DNA from: Opitutia bacterium
GTDB taxonomy: Bacteria; Verrucomicrobiota; Verrucomicrobiia; Opitutales; Seribacteraceae
Direction of reading: 5' to 3'
NCBI GenBank assembly: GCA_002692605.1
Contig: NZLE01000033.1
Location: 6,877 to 21,627 of the forward strand
Length of the DNA: 14,751 bases
The notes beneath the pieces were generated by a model. The model was not told where the DNA came from and did not search any database. It saw only the letters and a program-made list of their open reading frames with translations. The position numbers and the translations under genes were made by a program. The stretch's first letter is position 1, and each line of letters begins with the position of its first letter. Below, in pieces: positions 1 to 6,402 of the stretch.

Positions 1-99
1 GAGTCATTGGAGAAACTTGAACCCGAAGACATAGCCTTAAGGGAAATCATAGAGGGTAAGATCTCATTCCAAGAATGGAGTGAGTCCGACGAATCCTGA
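1..99 (+). CDS. C-terminal end of an unidentified protein (5' truncated)
   Basis: Frame 1 is open from the first base to a TGA at 97-99 and encodes the last 32 residues of a protein whose start lies outside the window. The tail is acidic and amphipathic (ESLEKLEPEDIALREI, then a serine/glutamate-rich end). It has no recognisable catalytic motif and no membrane segment. It runs in the same direction as smpB, 59 nt downstream. The stop, the composition and the lack of a competing frame make it plausibly coding, but 32 residues are too few to name a family. Confidence 0.55.
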   Translation, partial: ESLEKLEPEDIALREIIEGKISFQEWSESDES

Positions 100-108
100 G
101 TTTTTCGA

Positions 109-114
109 TATAAT
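109..114 (+). promoter_or_regulatory. possible -10 element upstream of smpB
   Basis: A perfect TATAAT hexamer lies between the upstream stop and smpB. No convincing -35 hexamer lies 16-19 nt upstream; the best candidates match TTGACA poorly. If it is used, transcription would start near 120-123, just ahead of the stem-loop at 125-149, giving smpB-trmL a leader of about 38 nt. A chance match in AT-rich intergenic DNA is possible. Confidence 0.3.
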
Positions 115-124
115 TCCAAACTTG

Positions 125-149
125 TGTTCGCGTAGGTACCCTGCGAACA
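125..149 (+). promoter_or_regulatory. stem-loop in the smpB leader
   Basis: TGTTCGC at 125-131 pairs perfectly with GCGAACA at 143-149, enclosing an 11-nt loop that contains GGTACC. TTTT follows at 150-153 and the smpB ATG lies 10 nt after the stem. It could be a weak terminator for the upstream gene or a 5' stem-loop on the smpB transcript. The stem is short, so the role is unresolved. Confidence 0.35.
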
Positions 150-158
150 TTTTCGATT

Positions 159-638
159 ATGGCAAAACCGGGCAAAAATAAATCTTCCTTGCCTGTACTA
201 ACCAATTCCAAAGCAAAGCACAAATTTGCCTTAGGAGATAGATACGAGGCAGGAATCGTACTTTCGGGCACGGAGGTTAAATCGATTCGAGCGGGAAAGG
301 CTCAAATCTCCGAATCTTATGCCAAAATCTCGAAGAATGAACTATTCCTTTGCAATGCCCACATCGCCGAGTATGAATTTGGCGGGGAAGAGAACCATTC
401 GCCCCAGCAACCTCGTAAGCTTCTTCTTAAGCGAAGAGAACTGGATCGCCTGAAGAACGAAATTGAGGCGGCAGGGAAAACAATCGTTCCCACCAGGCTT
501 TATTTCAAGGGCTCCCTCATAAAATGCGAATTGGCAGTAGGCACGGGCAAGAATCACCGTGATAAGAGGCAAGACCTAAAAAAACGCGATGCCCAGAGAG
601 AAACTGATCAAGCCATGAAGAATGCGATGAAACGATGA
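159..638 (+). CDS. smpB: SsrA-binding protein SmpB
   Basis: SmpB binds the tRNA-like part of tmRNA (SsrA) and brings it to stalled ribosomes for trans-translation, which rescues the ribosome and tags the unfinished peptide. The 159-residue length is normal for the family. Family signatures are visible: the N-terminal block AKHKFALGDRYEAGIVLSGTEVKS (about residues 19-42, beta-barrel start), NAHIAEYEFG in the middle, and the basic C-terminal tail GKNHRDKRQDLKKRDAQRE (about 130-148), which corresponds to the usual KxxDKRxxxKKRDxxR motif that inserts into the decoding centre. The ATG at 159 fits the family start, although no Shine-Dalgarno sequence is evident. Its TGA overlaps the next start (ATGA, 635-638), so trmL is translationally coupled. 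The tmRNA gene itself is not in this window. Confidence 0.97.
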   Translation: MAKPGKNKSSLPVLTNSKAKHKFALGDRYEAGIVLSGTEVKSIRAGKAQISESYAKISKNELFLCNAHIAEYEFGGEENHSPQQPRKLLLKRRELDRLKNEIEAAGKTIVPTRLYFKGSLIKCELAVGTGKNHRDKRQDLKKRDAQRETDQAMKNAMKR

Positions 639-1090
639 TTGAGGTGATTCTCTTTCAACCTGAAATCCCGCAAAACACTGGAAACGTGGGTCGGTTGTGC
701 TCATTTGCAGGTTGTCGCTTACATCTTATTCATCCCCTTGGTTTTGAGATAAATGACAAAAATCTCAGGCGTGCCGGAATGGACTATTGGAAAAAGCTTG
801 ATGTTTTGGAACACAAGGACTGGGAATCCTTTCTCTCTTGCCCGAATAGACCGAAGAATATCCATCTCTTTACCACGCATGCCAAGAAAACGCTTTGGGA
901 ATGCAAGTTTGAAAGAGACGATGGCTTGCTGTTTGGAAATGAGGGGCATGGCTCCCCGGACTTCGTTCATAAATGGCTGAAGGATAACCGGGTATGCATC
1001 CCCAAGGGTAAGGATGGCTTGAGATCCCTGAATCTTGCTGTGTCGGTCGGGATCGGAGTTTATGAAGCGATTCGGCAAACCTCTCTTTAA
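635..1090 (+). CDS. trmL: tRNA (cytidine(34)-2'-O)-methyltransferase, TrmL-like SPOUT enzyme
   Basis: This is a single-domain SPOUT methyltransferase of 151 residues, the usual TrmL size. TrmL transfers a methyl group from S-adenosylmethionine to the 2'-OH of the wobble nucleotide in certain leucine tRNAs. Visible motifs are PEIPQNTGNVGRLC (residues 9-22, motif 1), the TrmL-typical LRRAGMDYW (44-52), LLFGNEGHGSPD (98-109, motif 2) and the knot segment IPKGKDGLRSLNLAVSVGIGVYEAIRQ (122-148, motif 3). In motif 2 the more usual E(T/S)RGLP reads EGHGSP. The ATG overlaps the smpB stop by 4 nt, which fixes the start. The pairing of two translation-related genes suggests a shared transcript. A paralogous SpoU-type specificity cannot be excluded, but the short length and the RAGxDYW block favour TrmL. 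Confidence 0.92.
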   Translation: MIEVILFQPEIPQNTGNVGRLCSFAGCRLHLIHPLGFEINDKNLRRAGMDYWKKLDVLEHKDWESFLSCPNRPKNIHLFTTHAKKTLWECKFERDDGLLFGNEGHGSPDFVHKWLKDNRVCIPKGKDGLRSLNLAVSVGIGVYEAIRQTSL

Positions 1091-1113
1091 CTGAAGAGGT
1101 AATCATACTCTCG

Positions 1114-2136
1114 TTGAAACCCGAAGTCTCGATTATTCTTCCGTTTCGTAATGCCGGCGAAACCATCCGTGAATGCATGAATTCAATCCTTGCTCAAAGT
1201 TACCCTGATTGGGAATTGATAGCCATAGATGATCATTCGACGGACACTTCTGCGGAAATAATCCGAGATTACTCTCATGAAGATTCACGCATAAAGTGCT
1301 TGAATACACCGGGCGTAGGCATAGTGGACGCTCTCAATTTCGGGGTTGAAAAGGCGAACTCTGGAATTATTGCAAGGATGGACTCGGATGACCTCATGCG
1401 ATCAACCCGCCTAGAAGAACAACTCAAATATCTTAAGCAAAAGCCTGAAGTGGACTTGGTGTCCTCCGAAGTACTGCAAATCTCCGATATGGCGGAGGGA
1501 AAATCGATTGGTTACGGCCTTTACGTAGACTGGACGAATCATCTCCATTCGCACAGTGAAATCTCCGACAACCGATTTGTGGACAGTCCCGTCGCCCATC
1601 CCTCCGTTGTCTTTCGGAAGACTAGTTTCACCCGCTACGGTCCATACCGGAAAGGTAAATTCCCCGAAGATTATGAAATGTGGCTAAGATGGCTTCATAG
1701 AGGAGCGAAGATGGAAAAGATAAATAAAGTCTTACTTGAATGGAGAGACAGCCCTAATCGTCTGTCAAGGATCGCCCGCGAGTATTCGAAGCAAGCCTTT
1801 CAATCCGTTAAAGCAAAGTATTTTTCCCGCTGGCTGAATCAGCACTTAAAAGAGGATCTTTCGCTTTCCGCCTGGGGGACCGGGAAAATTGCCAGAAAAC
1901 AAGCTAGATTACTTTCCCATTTCGGAATCATGCCAAATCGCTTTTACGAGGTAGACCCAAAGAAGATCGGTGGGTTCGTTGGCAATGCACCCATCAAAAG
2001 CATTCGTGAAATCGGAAGTCCCGACTTTGAGTTTGTCGTTGGCTTGACTGGATCACGCGGAGCCCGAGAGAAGATTGTCACTTTCCTGGAAAACCGAGGT
2101 TTTGCGAGGGGAGTAAACTACATGCTTCTTGCCTAA
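1114..2136 (+). CDS. family 2 glycosyltransferase with C-terminal Rossmann-like domain
   Basis: The 340-residue protein opens with a GT-A fold of glycosyltransferase family 2: VSIILPFRNAGETI (residues 5-18), a nucleotide-sugar-binding acidic pair in AIDDHSTD (37-44), the metal-binding DxD-type motif MDSDD (89-93), and PEDYEMWLRW (184-193) near the expected catalytic base. It should transfer a sugar from an NDP-sugar to a polysaccharide or glycolipid acceptor; donor and acceptor are unknown. After about residue 245 comes an extra domain beginning LSAWGTGKIARKQARLL, a glycine-rich nucleotide-binding-like turn, then YEVDPKKIGGFVGNAPI. No membrane segment is seen, so it is probably cytosolic. The start is TTG at 1114, with a GAAGAGG-like ribosome site at 1093-1099; it keeps the whole first beta strand. 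The protein stands alone, without other polysaccharide genes nearby. Confidence 0.88.
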   Translation: MKPEVSIILPFRNAGETIRECMNSILAQSYPDWELIAIDDHSTDTSAEIIRDYSHEDSRIKCLNTPGVGIVDALNFGVEKANSGIIARMDSDDLMRSTRLEEQLKYLKQKPEVDLVSSEVLQISDMAEGKSIGYGLYVDWTNHLHSHSEISDNRFVDSPVAHPSVVFRKTSFTRYGPYRKGKFPEDYEMWLRWLHRGAKMEKINKVLLEWRDSPNRLSRIAREYSKQAFQSVKAKYFSRWLNQHLKEDLSLSAWGTGKIARKQARLLSHFGIMPNRFYEVDPKKIGGFVGNAPIKSIREIGSPDFEFVVGLTGSRGAREKIVTFLENRGFARGVNYMLLA

Positions 2137-2218
2137 CCTATATTCAGCAAAGCTTGTTTTGACCTTGCTCAAATCTTAAGAAAAACAAATTCTGCATACT
2201 CGAAACTGAACACATGTC

Positions 2219-3526
2219 ATGAAATTTAAAGCGATCTTACTTTTTGCAAAGCTACTTGCCTGCATCTCATTGTTTTCCCAAGCTCCTTCAGGCTTCGTCC
2301 CCCTTTTCAATGGAATCGACTTGGAAGGATGGTGGGGACTGAAAACCGAAGACCCGGAAAAATGGATGGCATTACCTCAGAAGGACTTCAAGGCCAAATG
2401 GAAAGCCAGTCTGCTTGACGTTGCCAAGCATTGGACAGTTGAAAACGGCGAACTGGTTAACGACGGCAAAGGGCTGTTTCTTTCCACTCTCAAGAATTAC
2501 GCGGATTTCGAACTGATGCTTGAATACAGAACGGTCGCCGGCGCTGACAGTGGTATCTATTTGCGCGGAGTCCCTCAGGTTCAAATCTGGGATACCACCG
2601 AAGAGGGCGGGAAATGGAAACTCGGAGCGGACAAGGGCTCGGGCGGTCTGTGGAACAATGGTCCGGCGGGTGCTCCGGGCCGAGATCCGTTAACCCATGC
2701 CGACAAGCCTTTGGGAGAATGGAATCATTTTCACATTACCATGAGAGGAAATGAAGTAACCGTCATTCTCAACGAAGAATTGGTTGTGGATCAAGCTCCG
2801 CTCACTAATTATTGGGACCGCAAGACTCCGATTGAAAAAAGAAAACCGCTGCCATTCCGAGGACCCATACAACTCCAAACTCATGGGGGTGAGATTCGGT
2901 GGCGAAACATTTTCATTAAAGAATTGAAACCGAGTTGCTGCGAGGTGGACGACGAGGTTGGCTACGTGGACCTTTTTGATGGAAAAAGCCTAAAAGGATG
3001 GCAGGGAGCAACCGACAACTACGAAGTGGTTGACGGCTCGATCCGTTGCAAGAAAGGGAAGGGGGGAACCTTATACTCGGAGCGCATTTTTAAGGACTTT
3101 TCGGTGAAACTCGAATTCAAACTCCCTCCGGGGGGAAACAATGGATTGGCCATTCGTTATCCGGCAAAAGGCAACGCGGCTTATGATGGAATGTGCGAAT
3201 TGCAAGTACTGGACAGCGCTCACCCCAAATATGCCAAACTTGATCCGCGTCAGCACCATGGTTCCGCCTACGGACTGGCTCCAGCGAAGCGAGGCTTTCT
3301 TAGGCAAACCGGCGAATGGAATGAGCAGGAGGTGATTGTCCGTGGTAGTTGGGTAACCGTTTTTCTCAACGACGAAATGATTTTGGACGCCGATTTGTCC
3401 AGAACGACGAATCCGATGAACGGAAAGGCTCACCCCGGTCTCTCCTTGGAGTCGGGGCATTTCGGCTTTGCGGGACACAAGGATCCGGTTGCCTTCAGGA
3501 ATATACGCATCAAACCCCTTTATTGA
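2219..3526 (+). CDS. exported protein with two DUF1080 (3-keto-disaccharide hydrolase-like) domains
   Basis: A short N-terminal hydrophobic signal (about residues 1-20) is followed by two copies of the same concanavalin-like beta-sandwich. Copy 1 (about 25-236) opens GFVPLFNGIDLEGWWG and copy 2 (about 247-435) opens GYVDLFDGKSLKGWQG. Both carry the DUF1080 hallmarks: the SGIYLRGVPQVQIWD / NGLAIR..MCELQVLD strand pair, GEWNHFHITMRGN / GEWNEQEVIVRGS, and a terminal WRNIFIKEL / FRNIRIKPL strand. Characterised members (PF06439) cleave 3-keto-disaccharides or related oxidised glycosides; many others only bind or are uncharacterised. Cysteine 15 in the signal region resembles a lipoprotein cysteine, but the lipobox is poor. 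The gene lies only 17 nt before the exported propeller gene, suggesting a shared job in oxidative sugar breakdown. No clear Shine-Dalgarno sequence precedes the ATG. Confidence 0.88.
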   Translation: MKFKAILLFAKLLACISLFSQAPSGFVPLFNGIDLEGWWGLKTEDPEKWMALPQKDFKAKWKASLLDVAKHWTVENGELVNDGKGLFLSTLKNYADFELMLEYRTVAGADSGIYLRGVPQVQIWDTTEEGGKWKLGADKGSGGLWNNGPAGAPGRDPLTHADKPLGEWNHFHITMRGNEVTVILNEELVVDQAPLTNYWDRKTPIEKRKPLPFRGPIQLQTHGGEIRWRNIFIKELKPSCCEVDDEVGYVDLFDGKSLKGWQGATDNYEVVDGSIRCKKGKGGTLYSERIFKDFSVKLEFKLPPGGNNGLAIRYPAKGNAAYDGMCELQVLDSAHPKYAKLDPRQHHGSAYGLAPAKRGFLRQTGEWNEQEVIVRGSWVTVFLNDEMILDADLSRTTNPMNGKAHPGLSLESGHFGFAGHKDPVAFRNIRIKPLY

Positions 3527-3543
3527 CTCTAGTCTTAGTTAAC

Positions 3544-5034
3544 ATGCCAAAGCCACTTCTCTCCTTTTCCTTATCCTTGCATTGGTTTTTGATTACATGC
3601 TTTCTTTCGCAAGCGAATGCGGAACCGACTCAAGAGGACTACTACACGATGGAATCAATTGCGATTCCGGAAAACATCGTGTTGGAGGCGGGTGGCATCG
3701 AGCAAATGCCCAATGGCAAAGTTGCGGTATCCACACGAAGGGGAGACATTTTCATGGTCTCCAATCTTTTGGACGACGTCCAAGGAAACGAAACCTTCTC
3801 CCTTTGGGCAAGAGGTTTGCATGAGGTACTGGGTTTGTCCTATGCGGACGGATGGCTTTACGTAACCCAAAGACCTGAGATTACCCGAATCAAAGACTCC
3901 GACTCAGACGGGCGAGCCGACGTTTTCGAAACGGTTAGCGACGAATGGGGCATTTCCGGCGATTACCATGAGTACGCATTTGGTTCCAAGTTTGACCCCG
4001 ATGGAAATATGTGGGTGGTTCTGTGCCTAACCGGATCTTTCGGCAGCAAGGTTCCCTACAGAGGTTGGTGTGTTCGAGTCTCCAAAGACGGCAAAATGAT
4101 TCCCACCGCCAGCGGAATTCGCTCACCCGGCGGTATCGGTTTGAATGCCAAGGGAGAGGCCTTTTATTGCGACAACCAAGGACCGTGGAACGGGACGAGC
4201 TCACTCAAACACTTGACCGCAGGAAGTTTCCAGGGTCACCCGGGGGGCTTCGCATGGTTCGAACTGGACAAGGTTAAGGCTCATCTCGGCCAAAAACACG
4301 AAGAGCCAATTAACGGAAGTCGATTTCACGAAGAAATGGATCGTTTGCCTCATTACAGACCCCCCGCCATTCTTTTCCCGCATGGTGTAGTGGGCAATTC
4401 GGCAAGTGGAATCGCACCTGATGTTTCCAAAGGAAATTTTGGTCCCTTTGGAGGGCAACTTTTCGTTTCGGACCAAACTCACAGTGTGGTCAATCGATGC
4501 TTTCTCGAAAAGGTCGATGGATACTATCAAGGCGCTTGTTTCCCCTTCCTCAAGGGATTCGGGTCAGGAAACGTACCCCTTCTTCAGGCTTCCGACGGAA
4601 GTCTTATTTCCGGAGGAACAGACCGAGGATGGGGGGCAAGGGGAGGCAAAAGGTTCGCTCTGGATCGGGTCGTCTGGAATGGAAAAACTCCTTTTGAGAT
4701 TTTGGAAATGCGTGCAAAACCGGACGGATTTGAATTGGAATTCACTCAAAAAGTAAACCAAGCGGCCGTTGAAAGTATCGAATCTTACGAAATCAAAACC
4801 TACACCTACGTTTTTCAGGCAAAATACGGCAGTCCCAAGGTTGATGAAACGACTCCTGAGATCATTTCCGTAAAAATGGGCAAAAATGAAAAAACGGTTC
4901 GAATGAAGATAAATGGCCTTCAGCGTGGACATATACACGAACTGAAGCTAACCGGCGTTCTTTCAAAAGTGGAAAGTTTGCCACTCCTGCACGACGCAGC
5001 TTATTACACTCTCTGGAAAATCCCAGCCATATAA
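3544..5034 (+). CDS. exported beta-propeller protein, 'membrane-bound dehydrogenase'-like (PQQ sugar-dehydrogenase-like fold)
   Basis: The 496-residue product begins with a signal peptide (MPKPLLSFSLSLHWFL..., cleavage probably after about residue 26, ...QANA). The frame is open upstream to 3349, but that part overlaps the DUF1080 gene in another frame; the ATG at 3544 gives a clean signal peptide, so it is preferred. The body has repeated propeller strands: PNGKVAVSTRRGDIFMV, DGWLYVTQRPEITRI, DPDGNMWVV, RSPGGIGLNAKGEAFYCDNQG and FGGQLFVSDQ. It also has a calcium-loop-like DSDSDGRADVFE. This matches the large PVC-group family related to PQQ-dependent sugar dehydrogenases. No CxxCH heme motif is present, so no cytochrome domain is fused. 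Substrate and cofactor are unknown. It probably acts outside the inner membrane together with the adjacent DUF1080 protein. Confidence 0.82.
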   Translation: MPKPLLSFSLSLHWFLITCFLSQANAEPTQEDYYTMESIAIPENIVLEAGGIEQMPNGKVAVSTRRGDIFMVSNLLDDVQGNETFSLWARGLHEVLGLSYADGWLYVTQRPEITRIKDSDSDGRADVFETVSDEWGISGDYHEYAFGSKFDPDGNMWVVLCLTGSFGSKVPYRGWCVRVSKDGKMIPTASGIRSPGGIGLNAKGEAFYCDNQGPWNGTSSLKHLTAGSFQGHPGGFAWFELDKVKAHLGQKHEEPINGSRFHEEMDRLPHYRPPAILFPHGVVGNSASGIAPDVSKGNFGPFGGQLFVSDQTHSVVNRCFLEKVDGYYQGACFPFLKGFGSGNVPLLQASDGSLISGGTDRGWGARGGKRFALDRVVWNGKTPFEILEMRAKPDGFELEFTQKVNQAAVESIESYEIKTYTYVFQAKYGSPKVDETTPEIISVKMGKNEKTVRMKINGLQRGHIHELKLTGVLSKVESLPLLHDAAYYTLWKIPAI

Positions 5035-5061
5035 TCGTTTTTGGACTTTGCCTTGAAGTTT

Positions 5062-5271
5062 CTACTTCACTTCCAAATTGACCAACATGCGAATCAGCAT
5101 AACTTCGCTCATCAGGAAAACCGTCGCAACAAAAAGGGCGACCCAGAAAATCTTTCCATAGAGTTTGTAATTCCTAGCAAGAAAAATCACCGGCAGAATC
5201 CCCAATCTCAGCAAGCATAAGGTATTTACGGCGACCATAAGCCAACCGATTACATGAATCCAAACGGACAT
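5062..5271 (-). CDS. small two-helix membrane protein, unknown function
   Basis: This is the only minus-strand gene supported here. It encodes 69 residues beginning MSVWIHVIGW. Two hydrophobic stretches, about residues 6-31 (VIGWLMVAVNTL... to ...PVIFLA) and 43-66 (KIFWVALFVATVFLMSEVMLI), are joined by a short basic loop (RNYKLYGK), as expected for an inner-membrane hairpin. The frame extends upstream to 5409 on the minus strand, but that part is not hydrophobic and would run into the LRR gene. GGAGGA directly abuts the chosen ATG, which is too close for normal ribosome placement, so a GTG (5334) or TTG (5322) start is possible. It is convergent with the propeller gene and divergent from the LRR gene. 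No family is recognised. Confidence 0.5.
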   Translation of the reverse strand: MSVWIHVIGWLMVAVNTLCLLRLGILPVIFLARNYKLYGKIFWVALFVATVFLMSEVMLIRMLVNLEVK

Positions 5272-5356
5272 TCCTCCAGCGTTGCAATTTTCGACATGGG
5301 CTTCAAACAGAAACCTCTTCAACCTTACCGACACCTCAAGGAATAACCGTTTTCCA

Positions 5357-6346
5357 ATGTTTTCTCGATACCGAAGCGCGTTCAGGGAAAAAAGATCGAA
5401 GAGGATCACCTTCTTTTCCGAGATCGAATCCGGTTGCTCGCGCGAACTTCTTCAATTGGGATTCGCCAGCGAAGTAACCCTCATTCCAGGGGGCGTAAAA
5501 GTTTCCGTTTCAAACGAAAATCATCCGCCCCTCCAGAAGATCGCTCATCTGCCCATTTACGAACTCGACCTTTCCAGTCTGCCTAAAATTGACTATTCGC
5601 AGCTGTCTGAGTTTAAACTGATCGGTTTGAGCGTACCGAGAGGAAGTTTTCTGGACTGTTCGAGTCTCAAGGAATTTGACCTGCTTAAGTTCTCTGCGGA
5701 GGAGTGTGAAATTACAAATCCAGAGTCTATGAATCATCGCTCCTTGAGGGATCTTTCACTCGCCAAAACCAATCTTTCTGATCTGGATTTCTTCAAGGGC
5801 AAGAATCTCGAGAAGTTGAATATCGAAGAAACCGAAGTTCGGGATCTCGAATTCCTGAGCCAGCAAAGATTTCTCAAAAAACTCAATCTTTTCAAAACTA
5901 AAGTTACCGACTTGTCACCCCTTGAGGGTTTGCCGATCGAAAATCTGGTGATTTCGGCGACTCAAGTTTCGGATTTAACTCCTCTTTCGACTAGCAAGCT
6001 AAAATCTCTTGAAATGCGGGCAACTCAGATCCAAGAATTGAATGCGTTGGCTGGACTGCCCATCACTCGCCTGGTTCTACCCGGATCGCCGGTAACCAAT
6101 CTCGAACCACTCAGGAATTGTCCCTTGAAAGAATTGAATGCAATCGGACTTCAGCTTGAATCTCTTTCCCCTCTTAACTCGATGCCGTTGGAAAGCCTCG
6201 CTCTTTCACTCGACGGAAGGGATGAAGATGATTTCAGCTTATTGAAGTCCATTGGCTTAAAAAGGTTACGCTCGCCCAATGACCCCTTGAATCAAACTGC
6301 TGAGGAATTCTTTCTCAAACACAAGCCCGAGATCCGAGAAGACTGA
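5357..6346 (+). CDS. leucine-rich repeat protein
   Basis: The 329-residue protein carries a run of about eight leucine-rich repeats of roughly 21-23 residues from about residue 125 to 300. Examples are LRDLSLAKTNLSDLDFFKGKN, LKKLNLFKTKVTDLSPLEGLP, IENLVISATQVSDLTPLSTSK and ITRLVLPGSPVTNLEPLRNCP. The consensus LxxLxLxxTxVxDLxPLxxxP is typical of bacterial LRR proteins common in Planctomycetes and Verrucomicrobia, where they serve as binding surfaces. The N-terminal part (FSRYRSAFREKRSKRITFFSEIE...) is basic and not repeat-like. No signal peptide, membrane segment or kinase domain is seen. The frame is open from 5282; ATG 5357 is preferred because upstream sequence reads poorly and overlaps possible regulatory DNA, with AAGGA at 5338-5342 somewhat far upstream. 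The ligand is unknown. Confidence 0.75.
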   Translation: MFSRYRSAFREKRSKRITFFSEIESGCSRELLQLGFASEVTLIPGGVKVSVSNENHPPLQKIAHLPIYELDLSSLPKIDYSQLSEFKLIGLSVPRGSFLDCSSLKEFDLLKFSAEECEITNPESMNHRSLRDLSLAKTNLSDLDFFKGKNLEKLNIEETEVRDLEFLSQQRFLKKLNLFKTKVTDLSPLEGLPIENLVISATQVSDLTPLSTSKLKSLEMRATQIQELNALAGLPITRLVLPGSPVTNLEPLRNCPLKELNAIGLQLESLSPLNSMPLESLALSLDGRDEDDFSLLKSIGLKRLRSPNDPLNQTAEEFFLKHKPEIRED

Positions 6347-6402
6347 ATTTTAGCTGAAATTCCAACTTGTGCTGCAAGACCTTGGCGGATAAGTAATAAT
6401 CA

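Noticed and set aside
2159..2200. TTGACC with CATACT downstream as a promoter for the DUF1080 gene
   Set aside because: The spacing of about 30 nt is too long and no -10-like hexamer occurs at 16-18 nt.
3349..3543. 65-residue N-terminal extension of the propeller protein frame
   Set aside because: It lies inside the DUF1080 gene in a different frame and would bury the clean signal peptide that begins at ATG 3544.
5054..5069. TGAAGT/ACTTCA hairpin between convergent genes
   Set aside because: The stem has only 6 bp and no U-tract follows on either strand, so it does not support a terminator call.
6345..6360. AATTTTAGCTGAAATT imperfect palindrome after the LRR gene
   Set aside because: It is AT-rich, short and lacks a U-tract; it is likely chance.
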